Of a stretch of DNA of 64,000 nt, positions 54,447 through 62,364 are shown piece by piece. The notes beneath the pieces are model-generated. The model was not told the DNA's origin. It saw only the letters and a program-made list of their open reading frames with translations, and made no database searches. Source of the stretch: Winogradskyella schleiferi (lineage in GTDB: Bacteria > Bacteroidota > Bacteroidia > Flavobacteriales > Flavobacteriaceae). Where the stretch lies: contig NZ_CP053351.1 in assembly GCF_013394655.1 (NCBI RefSeq), forward strand, positions 3,450,001-3,514,000. Direction: 5' to 3'. A program made the position numbers and the translations under genes. Position 1 is the stretch's first letter. Every line of letters begins with the position of its first letter.

Positions 54447-55409
54447 ATGCAAATTAAATTTTATGTTTTATTAGTTGTCGGATTGCTGTTTCTGTCCTGT
54501 AGTGAAGAGTCTAAAGTTGCAAAAGAAATTGCAAATATTGAAACCGATTTCACTGTTGAACGTTTTGACAAGGCTTTTTTTGAAGCAAAACCTGAAAATT
54601 TACCGAAATTAAAAGAAGCATATCCCTTCTTTTTTTCCAAACATATACCAGATTCAATTGTGATTCATAGAATGAAGGACACTTTACAACATGAATTATT
54701 AACAGAAGTCCAAAATACGTTTCCAGATTTTAAAACTTCAAAACAAGAATTGGAAGGTTTATTCCAACATTTAAAATATTACGATAAAACATTTACTGCC
54801 CCAAGAGTAATTACATTGACAAATGATGTCGCTTACAGAGACAAAACCATAGTCAATGATTCTTTAGTGCTCATTGCTTTAGATAATTATTTAGGAGCTG
54901 ATCACCAATTTTATCAGAACATACCCATGTTTATCGCCGCAAATATGCGTAAAAGTCAAATTGTATCTGATGTGACTGATAATTATGCCAAAAAATATGT
55001 CTTTCAGACCGATAGAAAAACATTATTGGATGAAATGATCTACTTCGGGAAGTTACTCTACTTTAAAGATGTAATGATTCCGTTTAAAACAGATGCTGAA
55101 AAAATAGGCTATTCCGAAGCTCAGATCAAATGGGCGGAAGCCAATGAAAGTCAAATATGGAGCTATTTTATTGAAAAGGAATTGCTGTACGATACAGATC
55201 CTAAATTACCGAACCGATTTATTGCAGATGCTCCTTTTTCTAAGTTTTATTTAGAATTGGATAATGAGTCTCCAGGACGTTTAGGACAATATATAGGTTG
55301 GCAAATTGTAAAGGCTTACGCTGAAACAACAGGTGAAGACATCATGACCATAATGCAAACAGAGCCACAAATTATATTTAACAAAGCTAAATTTAAACCC
55401 AAAAAATAA
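54447..55409 (+). CDS. gldB: Gliding motility lipoprotein GldB
   Basis: About 320 residues from the ATG of MQIKFYVLLVVGLLFLSCSE (lipobox LFLSC); an ATG four codons upstream (54435) is an equal alternative. The mature protein begins with IETDFTVERFDKAFFEAKPE and contains YPFFFSKHIPDSI and PGRLGQYIGWQIVKAYAETT, as in GldB. In Flavobacterium johnsoniae GldB is needed for gliding and is linked to the T9SS motor complex. It overlaps gldC by one base (TAATG) and is divergent from nadE. Confidence 0.92.
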   Translation: MQIKFYVLLVVGLLFLSCSEESKVAKEIANIETDFTVERFDKAFFEAKPENLPKLKEAYPFFFSKHIPDSIVIHRMKDTLQHELLTEVQNTFPDFKTSKQELEGLFQHLKYYDKTFTAPRVITLTNDVAYRDKTIVNDSLVLIALDNYLGADHQFYQNIPMFIAANMRKSQIVSDVTDNYAKKYVFQTDRKTLLDEMIYFGKLLYFKDVMIPFKTDAEKIGYSEAQIKWAEANESQIWSYFIEKELLYDTDPKLPNRFIADAPFSKFYLELDNESPGRLGQYIGWQIVKAYAETTGEDIMTIMQTEPQIIFNKAKFKPKK

Positions 55410-55747
55410 TGTCTAAAGTTATAAAATCGAAAATAGTATTAAACGTTGAACTCGATGAAAACCGCGTGCCAGAAAAACTAAATTGGTCTGCACAAGATGG
55501 TGGCGTAAACAACGAAGAAGCGAAAGCCATAATGTTATCGGTGTGGGATGGAAATGCTCAGGAAACATTAAAGATTGACTTATGGACCAAAGATATGCCT
55601 GTTGATGAGATGAAACTCTTTTTTCATCAAACCTTAGTCACTATGAGTGATACCTTTTTAAGAGCTACACAAGACGAAAAAATGACCGCTACAATGAAAG
55701 ATTTTTGTGATTATTTTGCTGAAAAGTTAGAATTAAAAAAACAGTAA
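55409..55747 (+). CDS. gldC: Gliding motility protein GldC
   Basis: 112 residues, soluble. SKVIKSKIVLNVELDENRVP, then LNWSAQDGG, AKAIMLSVWDG and LWTKDMPVDEMKLFFHQTL are the standard GldC pattern. GldC is an accessory of gliding; deletion in F. johnsoniae only weakens motility. It is coupled to gldB by a TAATG overlap and followed by a terminator. Confidence 0.95.
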   Translation: MSKVIKSKIVLNVELDENRVPEKLNWSAQDGGVNNEEAKAIMLSVWDGNAQETLKIDLWTKDMPVDEMKLFFHQTLVTMSDTFLRATQDEKMTATMKDFCDYFAEKLELKKQ

Positions 55748-55751
55748 ATTA

Positions 55752-55786
55752 AAAAATCCCAGATTAAAACTTAATCTGGGATTTTT
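55752..55786 (+). terminator. Terminator of gldB-gldC
   Basis: AAAAATCCCAGATTAA (55752-55767) and TTAATCTGGGATTTTT (55771-55786), a perfect 16-bp stem with a 3-nt loop, 5 bp after the stop. Confidence 0.92.
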
Positions 55787-55816
55787 ATATGTCTACTGTT
55801 GGTATTATTCAATTAC

Positions 55817-56824
55817 TTATAAATTATCTGCTTCATGTACTGTTTGGTAATAAGGTTCAATCTTAAAACTTTCGGAAGCAATATTCATATAATCCTCTTT
55901 ATTCTTTCTTTTGTGTTGCACAAATTTAGTTGGGTCATAAACGGTCCAGACGGTAAGTTCATTTAATCGTCCTGTTTTTGTTTTCTTGTCAATTTCATTC
56001 TTTTTAATCAATCGGTCAACCGCATCTTGGTCACTCATTTTTTGTATTTTCTCAGAGCTCTGACCATTATTAATTTTATAAACTACCCAATAGGTACTAT
56101 AAATTCTATTTGATTTTGCTAATTCAATATCAGGTATTGAAGCTTCAACAGTTTTTTTTGTTACTTTCGCTTTCGATTTAAACAGAGATAAACTGCTCAT
56201 CATAGGTTGTTTTTTCTCAGCAATAGTTTCTTTTTCAGTAAGTTTAATTTCTTTTTTAGCTGGTGTTGCTTTTTTACCTGCGACTGCTAAATCAATTTTT
56301 TTCATATAACTTTCTTCCCCATAAGTCTCTTTTTGAGGTAAAGTTGATTTCTTTGTATCAACAGCCACTTTTACTTCTGCTTCATATTTTGGTTCTTCAC
56401 TTTTTGGTGGTTCAACATCAGCAATGATCTCTTTTTTTGGAGCTGTTTTTGTACCAAAAAGATCTGAACTATCCGTTATTAAAGGTGCTGCTTCACGAAA
56501 ACCGAAGGGTTCATTTCTCAATAAAGTAATTACGATTAATTTGTCGCTAAGAAGTGCTTCAACAATATATCTACCCACTGGGACATCTGCAATTGGAATC
56601 ACCACATCATTATCCCTAACTTTTATAACACGCTCAAAATCGTCATTAAAAATTACGACTTCATAAATGGTACGTTCACATTTTAAAATAAGGTTATCTC
56701 CTGTGTTGTTGAGGTTATGTTTTAGCTCTTTAGCTCTAACATTTACGTTTTGGTATAGGGTAGATTTTTGACCATAAGCTATAGAAGCCAAAAGCACGAA
56801 TGCGAGTGTATACAGTAGTCTCAT
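55817..56824 (-). CDS. Secreted protein of a four-member tandem family (member 1, long form)
   Basis: 335 residues from the signal peptide start (MRLLYTLAFVLLASIAYGQ); an upstream ATG (56869) adds residues unlike a signal. N-terminal module about 20-110: RAKELKHNLNNTGDNLILKC, YEVVIFNDDFERVIKV, VVIPIADVPVGRYIVEALLS. A long Lys/Glu-rich linker (about 125-215) is unique to this member. The C-terminal module (about 225-335) contains YWVVYKINNGQSSEK, VDRLIKKNEIDKKTKTGRLN, ELTVWTVYDPTKF and YYQTVHE. Function unknown. It is the first of four adjacent paralogues on the minus strand with large intergenic gaps. Confidence 0.8.
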   Translation of the reverse strand: MRLLYTLAFVLLASIAYGQKSTLYQNVNVRAKELKHNLNNTGDNLILKCERTIYEVVIFNDDFERVIKVRDNDVVIPIADVPVGRYIVEALLSDKLIVITLLRNEPFGFREAAPLITDSSDLFGTKTAPKKEIIADVEPPKSEEPKYEAEVKVAVDTKKSTLPQKETYGEESYMKKIDLAVAGKKATPAKKEIKLTEKETIAEKKQPMMSSLSLFKSKAKVTKKTVEASIPDIELAKSNRIYSTYWVVYKINNGQSSEKIQKMSDQDAVDRLIKKNEIDKKTKTGRLNELTVWTVYDPTKFVQHKRKNKEDYMNIASESFKIEPYYQTVHEADNL

Positions 56825-57123
56825 AATAAGTAGGTTTTTGTTTTGGGAAACAATTTGAACACTAAACAAACCACTATGGCTGCTTACATGTTAACGACAA
56901 AGTTATTCGCTTTTTTGTATCCTGTTTTATATTTCAGACACGCTACTTGTTTTTTGGTTAATGTGTATTAAGGGTCGTTATAACACAAAAAATACGGTAT
57001 AAAAGGGCAATTAATATTGATTTTAGAGACCTTTTATTTGTTCAAATAAGATTTTCATAACTTATTACTTAAATGTAATCTTATAGATAGCGGCATTTAA
57101 ACAAGATGCATTGAAAGTGAACC
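56825..57123. other. Intergenic region upstream of family member 1
   Basis: 299 bp without a gene. A segment at 56973-57010 resembles one at 58123-58148 upstream of member 2 (GGTCGTTA at one end, AAAAGGGCAA/AGAAGGGCAA at the other). On the minus strand the conserved end reads TTGCCCTT and may be the -33 part of a shared promoter. Confidence 0.45.
56973..57010 (-). repeat. Conserved upstream element of family member 1
   Basis: GGTCGTTA and GGGCAA blocks with about the same spacing as at 58123-58148 (38 versus 26-36 nt, depending on how the A run is counted). It lies about 150-185 bp upstream of the start codon in both genes. Confidence 0.4.
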
Positions 57124-57882
57124 CTAAAGGTTGGCAACTTTATTATGAGTAGAAAAATAGGGTTGGGTATTAAATAAATCTGATGTCAATGAATAGAAAA
57201 AGTCTGGATTCGAAACCTGGTGTTCCATAAATTTTGTAGTGTCATAAACTTCCCAAACCATTAATTCGTTCAGTTTACCCGAAGGACTATTGAGCTCTAG
57301 CTTATGTTTGAGAATCATTCTGTCAACAGTTTTCTTATCCACTAGTTGCATGGTTTTGCTAGAACCGCTTTCATTATTAATTTTAGTAACAGCCCAATAA
57401 AATTTCTGGTTTGCAGAGGTCTGTTTTTTTGGTTTCGAACCATTTAAAATTAAAGCTATACTCGTATTTGGAGTTTTCTTTATCACATTTAGACTTTCGT
57501 CTAACATCATGCCTTTTCCTTCGGCTATATCATTATTTTTATTCGAGTTTTTATCAACGCGATCATCGTATCGCATTATACCAAAGATGAAAACTTTATC
57601 AACCAATTTAGCTTCAATAACAAATTTGCCTTCTGGAATATCGTTTAATGGGATTTGTGCAGCCCATCCATCTACTGGGATTGTTTTTTCAAAATCTTCG
57701 TTAAAAATGTCAACTTGTAAGATTTTAGTTTCACTCCCTATAATTAAGCTATCATTAGAAGCATTTAAATTGTGCTTTAATTCTTTCGCTTTCGGATTAA
57801 AGTTCTTTAGCAATGTAAAATTTTGACCGTAAGCATTTACAATGGAAAGCAGGACGAGTAGTGTGCAGATGTTCTTTATCAT
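57124..57882 (-). CDS. Secreted protein of tandem family (member 2)
   Basis: 252 residues from MIKNICTLLVLLSIVNAYGQ. N-terminal module: NPKAKELKHNLNASNDSLII, ILQVDIFNEDFEKTIPV, AQIPLNDIPEGKFVIEAKLV. C-terminal module: FYWAVTKINNESGSSKTMQL, VDRMILKHKLELNSPSGKLN, ELMVWEVYDTTKF. Like the others, a short linker joins the two modules. The earlier ATG at 57939 is rejected as it would precede the signal peptide. Unknown function. Confidence 0.8.
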   Translation of the reverse strand: MIKNICTLLVLLSIVNAYGQNFTLLKNFNPKAKELKHNLNASNDSLIIGSETKILQVDIFNEDFEKTIPVDGWAAQIPLNDIPEGKFVIEAKLVDKVFIFGIMRYDDRVDKNSNKNNDIAEGKGMMLDESLNVIKKTPNTSIALILNGSKPKKQTSANQKFYWAVTKINNESGSSKTMQLVDKKTVDRMILKHKLELNSPSGKLNELMVWEVYDTTKFMEHQVSNPDFFYSLTSDLFNTQPYFSTHNKVANL

Positions 57883-58248
57883 AACATTTACTTTTAAAAT
57901 TTGAGGGCGGTTTGCAAATATTGTCAAGTTAGAATACATCCATATTTGCTTATTCTAACACCAAGTTATGACCATATATCTATACCTGATTATTTTTAAG
58001 ACATGTTGCGTTTTTTTTAGACAATTCACGCTCTTGTACGATATAAAGCAAAAAAATAGGATTTAATTGAACTTCATAAATAGGTTATATTGCCATGTAT
58101 AGAAGTCGGTTTGCGAAAGGTTGGTCGTTATTCTATAACTACCAATATAGAAGGGCAAGAATTAATTATGAAAGTAATAAAGGAAAAAAGTATTTATTCT
58201 CAACAAGTACAAATTTACTCGTGAGCAAAAATTAAATACCTTAAGATT
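57883..58248. other. Intergenic region upstream of family member 2
   Basis: 366 bp. It contains the conserved element 58123-58148. No open frame of interest. AT-rich, without a firm TAnnTTTG box on the minus strand. Confidence 0.45.
58123..58148 (-). repeat. Conserved upstream element of family member 2
   Basis: Counterpart of 56973-57010: GGTCGTTA at 58123-58130 and AAGGGCAA ending at 58158 (the block continues past this feature). On the minus strand TTGCCCTT is followed after 18 nt by TATAGAAT, a possible promoter arrangement. Confidence 0.35.
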
Positions 58249-58983
58249 TTAATTATTGACGAGCTTATTGATGCTTTTGGATGTATCAGATGCATAATAT
58301 GGCACTACATTAAATAGATTTGATTCAGAAGATTTAAAATAGGTCGCATTTCTAAGCTGTTTGCGCATAAACTTTGAGGTATTATAGACTTCATAAACCA
58401 ACAATGTATTATTCTTTGCAATTTCTGTACTTAGTTCCAATTTATTCAAGGAAATCATTCGAGAGACTTCTTCCTCATTTTCCATACTCATAGATTTATA
58501 GGTGCCAGAAGTTGTGTTTTTTTCATATACCACCCAATACAATGACCGAACCGTGTCTCTTTTTTTTGTTAATTTTTTGGTTCCTAATATTGAACTATGA
58601 TCTGAATGTTCTACTTTACTCGTTGTAGTGACAATTTTAGGTTCTTCAACCTTTGGCTCTATAGGTTCATTATTCACGAGATACATGATAATCCGTTTTC
58701 TCCCCAGTCTCGCTTGCACAATAAATTCTCCTATTGGTAAATTGCCAACGTCAATTTTAGATTCAGTTCCATTGACCATGACGGTTTGCATATAATGCTC
58801 GTTAAAAATATCGACTTGTCGGATTATTTTTTCACTCTTTAAAATTAAACTATCTGCATTTTTATTGAGACTATGCTCCAATTCACGAGCGTCACTATTG
58901 TCATTTTTTTGAAATACTACTACCTGTCCAAAACTAAAGCTGGAAAATAGAATAAATAGTAGTAAGCAAAAATTTTTAATCAT
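58249..58983 (-). CDS. Secreted protein of tandem family (member 3)
   Basis: 244 residues. Signal peptide MIKNFCLLLFILFSSFSFGQ. N-terminal module: DARELEHSLNKNADSLILKS, EKIIRQVDIFNEHYMQTV, KIDVGNLPIGEFIVQARLG. C-terminal module: YWVVYEKNTTSGTYKSMSM, VSRMISLNKLELSTEIAKN, LLVYEVYNTSKFMRKQLRN and SNLFNVVPYY. Closest to member 4 (shared ELSTEIAK, FMRKQLR). The 'QVDIF...GNLPIGEFIVQA' part resembles T9SS type A sorting domains. Function unknown. Confidence 0.8.
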   Translation of the reverse strand: MIKNFCLLLFILFSSFSFGQVVVFQKNDNSDARELEHSLNKNADSLILKSEKIIRQVDIFNEHYMQTVMVNGTESKIDVGNLPIGEFIVQARLGRKRIIMYLVNNEPIEPKVEEPKIVTTTSKVEHSDHSSILGTKKLTKKRDTVRSLYWVVYEKNTTSGTYKSMSMENEEEVSRMISLNKLELSTEIAKNNTLLVYEVYNTSKFMRKQLRNATYFKSSESNLFNVVPYYASDTSKSINKLVNN

Positions 58984-59018
58984 GGTGCTTTAGAAAACAT
59001 TGAGTATAATATAAAATA

Positions 59019-59057
59019 GTTTAAACGTTTTGATTTTGTGCGAAAATCCAATTTTTT
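59019..59057 (+). repeat. GTTTAAACGTTT direct repeat, copy 1
   Basis: GTTTAAACGTTTTG, then GTGCGAAAATCCAATTTTTT. It lies 35 bp upstream of family member 3 and contains the palindrome GTTTAAAC; possible regulatory site. Confidence 0.5.
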
Positions 59058-59307
59058 CACCCTGTTATAGCCTATTTTTTTTTTAGAACCATATACTCAG
59101 CCATGGAACGAAAATAAACCAAAACCAGAATGAAACAATAAAAATTTTCAGCTATAAGAAAACGCTTAAACTACCTGAATACAAAGATATTAAGAATTAG
59201 TGTTATCGCATATCTTTATTTGTGCATGTCATAGTTTATTTGCGTATTTTGACGAAATTAACAGTAATAATGTTCTACTGATACTATATAAATTTACAAA
59301 TCAAGTG

Positions 59308-59348
59308 GTTTAAACGTTTCGTTTTGAAGCGAAAATTTGAAATTTTTT
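59308..59348 (+). repeat. GTTTAAACGTTT direct repeat, copy 2
   Basis: GTTTAAACGTTTCG, then AAGCGAAAATTTGAAATTTT. It lies about 110 bp past the end of member 4 and 325 bp upstream of member 3. Confidence 0.5.
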
Positions 59349-59457
59349 TGAACAATTTAAGTCAATTTTGAGCGCGTAGACCGAGCAGATTTAAGTATAA
59401 AACCTTTGATTCAATAGAGCCATTCCTATTATAAATCAGAAAATTTAAAAGTATGAC

Positions 59458-60174
59458 CTAATGGGTTCCTACATTTAAATTTTCTGATTTATAATAGGGA
59501 TTAACATTAAAAAATCTTGATTTAGATGATTTAAAGTATGTTGGTTTTCTAAGTTGTTTACGCATAAACCTTTTAGTATTATAAACTTCGTAAACAACCA
59601 ATGTATTGTCCTTTGCAATCTCTGTACTCAATTCCAATTTGTTCTTAGAAATCATTTTAGCTACCTCCTGCTTGGTTTTAAAACTCATTGTTTTAAACGA
59701 TCCCGATCCCATATTTTTCTCATAAACAACCCAATAGCTAATACTTAGTTCTTTTAATTTTTCTCTAGGTTCTATACTCTGGTTCTCAAAATTAATATCA
59801 GGATTTTCATTACTGCGTACTTTAACATCTGCAGTTTCGAGGTTTTTGACCAAAGATGTCTTTTTTTCCAAATACATAACAATCCGTTTTCGGTCCACCC
59901 TAGCTTGCACAACATACCTACCAGCAGGTAAATTAGCAACCTCAATCTTAGATTCATTGCCATTAACTTCTACGCTACTCATATAGTACTTGTTAAAAAT
60001 ATCGACTTGGCTGATTACTTTTTCACTTTTAAAGATTAAACTATCCCTACTTTTATTTAGGCTATGGTCTAGAACTCGAGCTGCTCTATTGTCATTTTTT
60101 TCAAAACTTATGTCTTGTCCATAACTATATACAGCTAATAGTGTAAATACAAAAAAGCAAAGATTTCTAATCAT
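59458..60174 (-). CDS. Secreted protein of tandem family (member 4)
   Basis: 238 residues from MIRNLCFFVFTLLAVYSYGQ; an ATG 26 codons upstream is rejected because it precedes the signal peptide. N-terminal module: AARVLDHSLNKSRDSLIFKS, EKVISQVDIFNKYYMSSV, KIEVANLPAGRYVVQARVD. C-terminal module: YWVVYEKNMGSGSFKTMSF, VAKMISKNKLELSTEIAKD, NTLVVYEVYNTKRFMRKQLR, RFFNVNPYY. Unknown function. It is the first transcribed if any read-through occurs, but gaps of 366-474 bp argue for separate promoters. Confidence 0.8.
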   Translation of the reverse strand: MIRNLCFFVFTLLAVYSYGQDISFEKNDNRAARVLDHSLNKSRDSLIFKSEKVISQVDIFNKYYMSSVEVNGNESKIEVANLPAGRYVVQARVDRKRIVMYLEKKTSLVKNLETADVKVRSNENPDINFENQSIEPREKLKELSISYWVVYEKNMGSGSFKTMSFKTKQEVAKMISKNKLELSTEIAKDNTLVVYEVYNTKRFMRKQLRKPTYFKSSKSRFFNVNPYYKSENLNVGTH

Positions 60175-60373
60175 GATGTTGTCGGGGAATATGATATAAT
60201 TATGCTTACAAAGATAATCGGAATTATGTCTACACCATAACTCAATTAGCACAAGTCTTAATTCATTTAGGTGCTTAGATGGCGTTAATATTCATAAATA
60301 GTACAGTGACCAAAAATTAATAAGTCTTCAGCTTATCCTAGTTTATTTCAACTTAAAATAATTAAATTAGCCT

Positions 60374-60997
60374 ATGCGAAAAATATTGTTTGGTGTTATA
60401 ATTACCTTAGTAGTTTTATTCACTTTTAAATACTGCGAAGACAAAAAAGAAGATAAAATAATTATTGAAGCACACAGTGCTTTAATCCAAGAACAAATAA
60501 AAAACGTTGGTAAATTAGTCGTTACCGAAGGGCATTTTTCTGAAGTATTTAGCTATAAGAACTCTAAAGCCATTTTCGGAGACCTAATTTCTGCCGAAAA
60601 AAAAGCTCTAGTTGTTGTGAATGCAGATGTTACTGTAACCTACGATTTAAGTAAAATTGAATACAATATTGACGAAGCCACAAAGACACTTCAAATTAAT
60701 AGTATTCCAAAAGAGGAAATAAAAATAAATCCGGATTTTGAATATTATGACGTACAAGCCGATTTCCTAAATCAGTTTGACGCCAAAGATTATAATAATA
60801 TTAAGGATACCGTAAAAAAATCGCTGATGAAAAAAATTGAAGCCTCCGATTTAAAATCCAACGCACAAAACCGATTAATGAGTGAGTTATCCAAGTTCTT
60901 TATCTTAACCTCTTCGTTAGGTTGGAAGTTGCAGTATAATGAAAATTCTATCGAGGATTTAAATCAACTGCAGGATTTAGAAATAATTTTGGATTAG
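60374..60997 (+). CDS. DUF4230 domain protein
   Basis: 207 residues. One N-terminal membrane helix (ILFGVIITLVVLFTFKYCE), then the DUF4230 pattern: LIQEQIKNVGKLVVTEGHFS, KKALVVVNADVTVTYDLSKI, YDVQADFLNQF and SLGWKLQY near the end. Anchored in the membrane with the domain outside. Function unknown. It stands alone on the plus strand opposite the secreted family. Confidence 0.85.
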   Translation: MRKILFGVIITLVVLFTFKYCEDKKEDKIIIEAHSALIQEQIKNVGKLVVTEGHFSEVFSYKNSKAIFGDLISAEKKALVVVNADVTVTYDLSKIEYNIDEATKTLQINSIPKEEIKINPDFEYYDVQADFLNQFDAKDYNNIKDTVKKSLMKKIEASDLKSNAQNRLMSELSKFFILTSSLGWKLQYNENSIEDLNQLQDLEIILD

Positions 60998-61113
60998 TCT
61001 TTATAAAGTTTGAGAAAATAGTTCTGCAAAGTTTACAATTTTACGGAGCTGCAGATTTAATTGAAAAAAATGGCGTTAAATCTATGTCTATAGACAAAAC
61101 AAAGACCAAAAAG

Positions 61114-61140
61114 CCCTTTCCTTGGGAAAGGATTTAGGAT
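61114..61140. repeat. Palindromic repeat at the end of the rhodanese gene
   Basis: CCTTTCC (61115-61121), TTG, GGAAAGG (61125-61131), then ATTTAGGATAGG. Same layout (TTCC-YTTG-GGAA core plus a tail) as 46748-46783 in hutU. The tail supplies the stop codon and last residues (ILS) of the rhodanese gene on the minus strand. A short open frame upstream on the plus strand (61010-61134) reads coding-like but was not recognised. Confidence 0.55.
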
Positions 61141-61445
61141 AGGATTTTTCGTTTCAAGCTACCTATTCCTCCGCCATTGATGGCATCAATCCCATTAGTT
61201 TTTAATAGGCTAGCGGCATTTGCAGAACGCATTCCACTTGCGCAATGTGCAATAATAGGCTTATTGAGTTTCTTAATTTCATTTATTCTATTCCCTAATT
61301 CTTGAAGAGGAATATGTTTAGCGTTTTTTATATGTCCACCTTGGTATTCACTTTTAGTTCTAACATCTAAAATAACAGCCCCTTTTTCAATATATTCTGA
61401 AACGTTATCAGTTGATTTTCCAAATAAAGCATTTAATATTCCCAT
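61134..61445 (-). CDS. Rhodanese-like sulfurtransferase domain protein
   Basis: 103 residues from the ATG at 61445 (MGILNALFGKST); an ATG six codons earlier is possible. It is a single rhodanese domain: GAVILDVRTKSEYQGGHIKN near the start and the active loop IIAHCASGMRSA with the catalytic Cys, then NGIDAINGGG. It moves sulfane sulfur or works as a binding module. No signal peptide, so cytoplasmic. The end of the gene runs into a palindromic repeat that supplies the stop codon. Confidence 0.9.
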   Translation of the reverse strand: MGILNALFGKSTDNVSEYIEKGAVILDVRTKSEYQGGHIKNAKHIPLQELGNRINEIKKLNKPIIAHCASGMRSANAASLLKTNGIDAINGGGIGSLKRKILS

Positions 61446-61495
61446 AGTATTTATTTTTGTCAAAATTCAAAAAATCTTTCAGAACCTAACGTAAC

Positions 61496-61503
61496 CAAAG
61501 TTA
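61496..61503 (-). promoter_or_regulatory. -7 promoter box of the rhodanese gene
   Basis: On the minus strand TAACTTTG is an exact TAnnTTTG match, 50 nt before the ATG. It sits in a GTAAC-CAAA-GTTAC palindrome (61491-61504) between this gene and the divergent TetR gene; this could bind a regulator of both. Confidence 0.45.
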
Positions 61504-61557
61504 CATTAAATTATATTGTGCTTAGAAATCTTCCTATTTTAGTGCTTTTCAACATTT

Positions 61558-62133
61558 ATGAAACCAGAAACACGTCAACAACAGATTATAAGAGTCGCGG
61601 CCAAACTGTTTAAAGAAAAAGGCTACAGCGCAGTAACCATGCGAGATTTAGCCAGAGCTATGGGAATCAAAGCAGCAAGTCTCTACAATCACATCAATTC
61701 AAAACAAGATATTTTAAATACCATCATTATTTCATTGGCTGAAGAGTTTACAGTTGGCATGACAGAAATTAGTACTTCAAATAAATCCTGCATAGATAAG
61801 CTTAAAAAAATCATCGAATTACACGTTCATATTTCAAGTAAAAACAGTTACGGAATGGCATCCTTAAATAACGATTGGATGCATTTGGAAAAACAATTAA
61901 TCTACTACAAAAAACTCAGAAGTGATTACGAAAACGATTTTAAAATTATTCTCGAAAAAGGCATAAAATCTGGAGAAATCATAAATGTAAAACCAGATGT
62001 TATGATGTTTTCAATTTTAACAACCTTACGTTCACTTTACATCTGGATTCCAAAAAAGGAGGCTATAAACCTTCAAGAATTAACGGATAACTTATGCAAT
62101 ATACTTATCAATGGTATTACCAATAAATCATGA
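61558..62133 (+). CDS. TetR family regulator, probably of phenylacetate genes
   Basis: 191 residues. The N-terminal helix-turn-helix (about 6-52) reads RQQQIIRVAAKLFKEKGYSA, VTMRDLARAMGIKAASLYNH, INSKQDIL. The ligand domain follows and is typical in length. It is placed directly before paaE and a 16-bp palindromic operator, which suggests it is a PaaR-type repressor that responds to phenylacetyl-CoA; this is inferred from context. Confidence 0.85.
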   Translation: MKPETRQQQIIRVAAKLFKEKGYSAVTMRDLARAMGIKAASLYNHINSKQDILNTIIISLAEEFTVGMTEISTSNKSCIDKLKKIIELHVHISSKNSYGMASLNNDWMHLEKQLIYYKKLRSDYENDFKIILEKGIKSGEIINVKPDVMMFSILTTLRSLYIWIPKKEAINLQELTDNLCNILINGITNKS

Positions 62134-62191
62134 CTTTACACGCGATTTGTAGCCAATTAACATATTAACAAAATCTTTAGAATTAATTTTA

Positions 62192-62223
62192 TAACTTTGT
62201 CATGCAAACTAACAAGTGTTAGT
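62192..62223 (+). promoter_or_regulatory. paa operon promoter with TetR-type operator
   Basis: The -7 box TAACTTTG (62192-62199) is an exact TAnnTTTG match. Nine nt later comes the perfect palindrome ACTAACAAGTGTTAGT (62208-62223; arms ACTAAC/GTTAGT). The operator would cover the transcription start, the usual place for repression. The ACTNAC type arms resemble known PaaR sites of other phyla, from memory. Confidence 0.65.
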
Positions 62224-62231
62224 CACCTGTT

Positions 62232-62285
62232 CCTACAAGCTTTCGTTTTGGTGACTGAGCTTAGTCGAAGTCAAAACCTTGTAGG
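62232..62285. repeat. Hairpin repeat in paaE leader
   Basis: CCTACAAG (62232-62239) and CTTGTAGG (62278-62285) form the outer arms, with GTTTTG/CAAAAC as inner arms. The tip contains GACTGAGCTTAGTCGAAGTC (62253-62272), 17 of 20 identical to the segment inside paaA at 63731-63750. Confidence 0.65.
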
Positions 62286-62364
62286 TATAATTAAAAGTCG
62301 AATTTGTTTTAAAAGACATCCGAGTACAATTTAAAAAGATACCACGCTCAAGGTGTGGCACAAG

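Larger units (their letters stand above)
58984..59457. other. Intergenic region between family members 3 and 4
   Basis: 474 bp without an open frame. It holds two copies, same orientation, of a ~40-bp element beginning GTTTAAACGTTT (59019 and 59308, 289 bp apart), both followed by GCGAAAAT and a T run. The rest is AT-rich. It is the largest gene-free stretch of the window. Confidence 0.55.

Noticed and set aside
55817..60174. Four-gene cluster read as a single operon
   Set aside because: Gaps of about 240-475 bp and individual upstream elements argue for separate promoters.
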